From Choristocarpus tenellus KU-1152 (lineage: Eukaryota > Phaeophyceae), in the NCBI GenBank assembly GCA_964200185.2, contig CAXNAD020000374.1, positions 1 through 20,833 on the forward strand: a DNA stretch of 20,833 bases. Reading direction: 5' to 3'. Below, one piece after another: positions 16,996 to 20,833 of the stretch; the stretch's first letter is position 1, and each line of letters starts with the position of its first letter. The position numbers and the translations under genes were made by a program. The notes beneath the pieces were generated by a model. That model searched no databases and was not told the origin of the DNA. It saw only the letters and a list, made by a program, of their open reading frames with translations.

Positions 16996-18100
16996 GCATG
17001 ACACAAGTAGAGTTTTCTTTTGCCTTTGTTTTACAACTTCAGGGGCATTGTTGCCACCCAAGTACTTATGGTTCAGTGGCCTATTGGGGCATCAGTGGTG
17101 AAGGCAGCTAAAAGAATGTCTGAGTAGTGAATCTTTGGTTGGCGTTTTCACACTGGTGCTGTCTACAAAGGGAGAGATTGTTGACTCTTAAGAGGTTTGG
17201 TTTGTATGCTTGCGCGTTTTGAGTGGGGAGGGCTAGGGAGGTGGGAGGGGATACCTGGCACAGCTGTTTTTGCTTATGTACTCTTGGCAATGTCTAGTTG
17301 AAAGTGCTGTGCAACAGGTGCTGCCTACCCCTCATTCCCTTTTAAGGTTGTTGCTCTCTTGCTTGTCCTCTGAAAGTGAGGAGGAAATGATGTTGCTATT
17401 CTGGTAGTGTCAGTTTGTGAAGGGGCATTGTGCACATGGTGGTGCATGCAAATTGATCATGTTGATTTTGCCTTGGGTGGGGCTGACAAGTCCCTGAGAG
17501 AGAGAGAATGAATATATGTTGTCCATGAAAAGATGAAGAATCCTTCACCTCTCTAGTTACATTGTGACTACAGTTTTGTGCACTGTGATGAGTTGCTTCA
17601 GTCTCCTAGATTGATGCAATTTTTGTGGGGGGGAAACAGAAACACACTCCGTGATGACCGCAGTGGGCTGCCTGCTGTTCTTTTCTTACTTGTAGTTGAG
17701 CTGATGCCATGTCTATGCTGAAGATTTGCCTACACATTGTCAACTCTACGTGGCCTCTGTGGTCACAATTATTTGTTCTTTTCCTGCAGATTTTTTTCAT
17801 ATAGTAAGCAAGTGCAGGTGCAGCATTAAGTCTAGAGCTGCCTGAAGAAACATTATACAATTGGCCCTGACCCTGACTGGCACTGTGGATCTGCTTTCAC
17901 ATCATTGCCATAACCCATGTTGCTTGGATCTTGACCTCTGCTCCGAACCCATTTTTGCTCATTCATACACTGGTCACCGCAAAAGGCATCAACGCCATCA
18001 CATGGTAAGTTAGAATATGGTATACCTCCTGAATAACAATATTTCCAAATGTTGCCAAATTAACTATGGCTGGAGGAAGATTTACTTGTTGATATACATT
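16996..18100 (+). other. PABP 3'UTR and downstream flank
   Basis: The sequence is strongly T/G-rich on the plus strand up to about 17850, like PABP introns, and holds no convincing coding frame. No AATAAA is found; ATTAAA at 18098-18103 is the best candidate signal, and AATGAATATA near 17507 is weaker. Composition changes after about 18000, near the expected boundary with the convergent minus-strand gene. Confidence 0.5.
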
Positions 18101-18251
18101 AAACACTAGATTTACAGCTAACCTTACCCCTGTTTGAAGGTCTTACGTCAGTAGTGCTTTCTGTCTAGAACTCCTTCAAACCGCAACTCATGGCAGAGTA
18201 TTAATGTTTAATTTTATTGTACATCACACAATTCTTTTTTGCCTGATCACA

Positions 18252-18257
18252 TTTATT
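18252..18257 (-). terminator. Candidate poly(A) signal for the minus-strand gene
   Basis: TTTATT on the plus strand reads AATAAA on the minus strand, about 500 nt after the stop codon at 18759. A second copy reads at 18218-18213. Either could end the unidentified convergent gene. Confidence 0.4.
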
Positions 18258-18758
18258 TTATGTTCATCTAAGCATACTATAAAATGGACCTGTGCATGTT
18301 GTTGGTGAACTTGACAGATCGCAAACACTACATAAAATATTCCAGTAACCCATCACAAGTAAGCTATGTTTGTGTTTACAAGGACTGGAGGTTAGGCTTG
18401 TAAGGGAGTGAGTTGTATGGATATCAATGGTTGACACAGAAATTAGATGGCAAAGGAAGTAGCAGTAGATCCAGTCTTTTTGTTGTGCATCAACAAATCC
18501 CCAACAGCAAGTTAAGTTTCAGCACTCTCTAGCACATGGTGGTGGAGGGGCAGTATGAAGGCATAAAGTTCGGTACAACAAATCATCTATTAGTGTTAAA
18601 AATGCGGAACCTTTCCTGGCTAACTCAGTCTTTCTCTGAGGATATTCGTTGGACTCAGTTTTTGAATTGACCCAAAATAACTAGATATCTAATTAACCTT
18701 TGAAACAAAAAATGGAAGCCGGTATGTCTACTTTTTAAACAGCTACGTTTTAACTTTC

Positions 18759-20528
18759 TTAGTCCTTCTCCAAAGAGTGACTCTTCCTCAAGAGTCCACA
18801 CGATCGGCTTGCAATGTTGAGGAGTCGTTTCACCTCTCCGTTGAAAAGGTCGACAAAATCATGCAGAGAGAAGGCCTCCTTGTAGCCCACTGGGATAACC
18901 ATACGTCTCCACGCACTCAAGTCTGATGTCACCGATCATATCAAGAACCACCACAGGAAAAAGGAAGAAGATTCAGAGTGTATACATCTATACCAAATGG
19001 AAATTGCTTCATGGATATTGAGTTAGGTAGTTAGGTAGGAGAGTTGAGGGAGGGTCTTTGCTTTTTATACCCTCGAAAAATATTGATCCTACTCCACAAC
19101 TGTTCCCAGTTAGTTGACTTTGCACCACATCTCTTTTCCCCTCCTGTCATCCTGACCCAAATATAATGCTCTGGACATGCCGATGAGTGTGAGAGTCTAA
19201 TGAACACAGGATAAATTTAGCAATAAATCACCATCCCTTGGGAGGGTCTACTGTTAAAGCACACAACAATAGGTACAGAGATGTTTTGGAATCCACATAA
19301 ACAAAGCAAGCAGCTAAACTGTCCTCCCCATCAAGACACATGCTTGAAACCCTCCACACCCCCAAGAAATCTAGAAGAGTCTGTACAATTTCATCCTCAC
19401 CAGGTATGCTCACCCACCACCGCATCTCTCCTTCCCCTCTTGATTGTGCCACTCTTGAGCACTGAACACAGGAAGATGACACCTCCTGTTAGAGTAGTTG
19501 AGGGGAAGCAGCAGTGAAAGCACATAAATAACAAGAAATGACTGGGAATGTGTTGGCCATTGCTCTTGATATTGCTGTAGTAGAAGGGGGCGGGGGCAGG
19601 GGGNNNNNNNNNNAAAAAACGAAAAAGGCGGGGGAGGGGGTGGGCCATGGCTTTTGATTGGCGGGGAGAAGAGGGGGGGGGGGGCGGGGGGGGGGGAGGG
19701 GTTGTGCTATTTCACACAACCAGGCTTTCACTCCACTTTGCCAAGAGGTTTGCATCTTGAGGTCCACTCCATTTGGTCACCACTATTGGAAGAATAGACT
19801 GGCAAACCTTGGCTGTTGTATATACATACATCCCTTCATGTCGCCCTAGCATTGCATGATAGTGCTCAGCGTGAATCTCTTCGTTCAACATATATACCTC
19901 TCACCTCAAAAACAGCTAGCTCACAGTCAGGCCCAATCACACCCACTAGATGGAGACTCTTTGGTGGAGGCCATGGTGTGCTTGAGATGGTCTTTGGATC
20001 TCCTATCTCTAGTCGACAAGCTCCTTTCAAAGCAGGAAGAGTAATAACTGTGAGTGTTGGTGACACACCATTGATGCATTCTTGAAGACACCTCTGAAGG
20101 AAAACAAATATAGAGCAACATAAAAACGATATTTTGAAAGACCCAACTCTACCTAAGGCCTAGACTGTTTCCATCTCATTTCCCATAATCAATGACCAGC
20201 TTCCTCATTACCCCTGCAGTATCGCAAGATCATATGATCTATCCTTTTATGCTGTGCCTGCACTTAAGGCGCCAACCACATCGGAAACCCCACTGATGCA
20301 TCATGTGCCTACCGAGGATTTTCTCAGACATCACATTGTGTGCCATAGCGTGCACTGAGCTGGGGGTAGTGATGGGGTGATGTCATCAGTTTCACCAACA
20401 GTTACCACACAGAACATTTATCCCTCGTCATCCTACTTTCATCATAACCTCTACACATCTTACAAGCTTATACTCGAAATTACACATTGGAGGAAGGGTT
20501 GCACCCACAACATTTGATAGTCTTTGTA
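18759..20528 (-). CDS. 3' part of a spliced gene of unknown function (partial)
   Basis: I do not recognise the product. Coding-like exons on the minus strand, in transcript order, are 20528-20464 (contains RLSNVVGATLPPMCNFEYKL), 20359-20313 (SVHAMAHNVMSEKIL), 20093-19905 (contains GVSPTLTVITLPALKGACRL), 19807-19732 (contains SILPIVVTKWSGPQDANLL), 19485-19414 (contains GVIFLCSVLKSGTIKRGRRD) and 18922-18759 (contains GYKEAFSLHDFVDLFNGEVK, ending EKD then TAA). The last four join with GT-AG sites in compatible phase. The second joins the third only if the weaker acceptor at 20081 is used (exon from 20080); the first-to-second junction is not phase-compatible as drawn. No signal peptide, membrane segment or catalytic motif is obvious in these pieces. 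The 5' exons lie beyond the right edge. An N gap sits in the intron between the fourth and fifth exons. Confidence 0.5.
19585..19702. repeat. G-rich tract surrounding an assembly gap
   Basis: Runs of four to thirteen G on the plus strand flank a 10-N gap at 19604-19613. They could form G-quadruplexes, and they explain the sequencing failure. The base calls on both sides look noisy. The tract lies within an intron of the unidentified minus-strand gene. Confidence 0.7.
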
Positions 20529-20771
20529 CTGGAAGCACAAACATTGATAAACTGAACCAGTGCCCCGAAAATCAAGAACTGGATCCAGAAATGAGGGGCA
20601 GGACATGGTTTGAGTGGCATGAACAAACAAAAAATTGAAAACATATGCACCAAAAAATATTATAGTCATAGTAGTGCACATTCACAACCCTCAAGCACCA
20701 TCACCCACAGTCCACAGCCAACACCTGTCAGTACACTCAACACAGTTAACATTAAGCAAAAAGCAAACAGC

Positions 20772-20795
20772 AACACACACACACACACACACACA
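20772..20795. repeat. (AC)n microsatellite
   Basis: About twelve AC dinucleotides, followed within 25 nt by a C run (20816-20825) at the window edge. Likely length-variable. Confidence 0.85.
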
Positions 20796-20833
20796 TACCA
20801 ATGCTGCTCCCCTATCCCCCCCCCCACAAATTC

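Noticed and set aside
19228-19482. 84-codon minus-strand open frame overlapping a proposed exon
   Set aside because: The neighbouring frame (GVIFLCSVLKSGTIKRG) has matching splice phases to both flanking exons; this frame does not splice into the last exon.

Overview
The window is nuclear DNA of an intron-rich eukaryote, most likely a protist. The evidence is spliced genes with canonical GT-AG introns (193 nt to about 2.5 kb), AATAAA-type poly(A) signals, scattered TTAGGG-like telomeric motifs, Kozak-like starts with A at -3 and G at +4, and eukaryotic housekeeping genes. I cannot place the lineage. The riboflavin-pathway enzyme resembles the bacterial/algal type rather than fungal RIB1, which leans toward an alga or stramenopile-like group, but this is inference only.

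Layout, left to right. (1) 513-4708, minus strand: a four-exon GTP cyclohydrolase II gene (370 aa, all zinc and catalytic residues present). Its 2.48-kb third intron holds a degenerate 44-bp minisatellite, telomere-like inverted repeats, long T tracts, an assembly gap and a run of coding-like fragments that may be a decayed retrocopy. (2) 4709-5027: a short divergent promoter carrying TTAGGG-like (telo-box-like) motifs. (3) 5028-5924, plus strand: ribosomal protein eL30 in two exons, the first of only 21 nt. (4) 6009-7740: intergenic sequence in which I see no gene. (5) 7750-16995, plus strand: cytoplasmic poly(A)-binding protein in 16 coding exons, with a probable extra 5'-UTR intron. The spliced frame is fully intact over 666 codons: four RRMs, a Gln/Gly/Pro/Arg-rich linker and a C-terminal MLLE domain. 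A long G/T-rich 3'UTR follows. (6) 18759 to beyond about 20528, minus strand: the 3' exons of a spliced gene I do not recognise, convergent with the PABP gene and running off the right edge.

Two of the three identified genes (eL30 and PABP) encode translation-apparatus proteins and lie in tandem. Across the window the sense strand of introns and UTRs is rich in T and G, and this asymmetry marks transcription direction even where no exon can be read.

No previously undescribed system is evident. The most useful points are the GTP cyclohydrolase II reconstruction across a long intron containing a gap, intronic poly(A) signals that would give PABP forms without an intact MLLE domain, telo-box-like motifs in a ribosomal-protein promoter, the unidentified minus-strand gene, and probable assembly artefacts around both N gaps.
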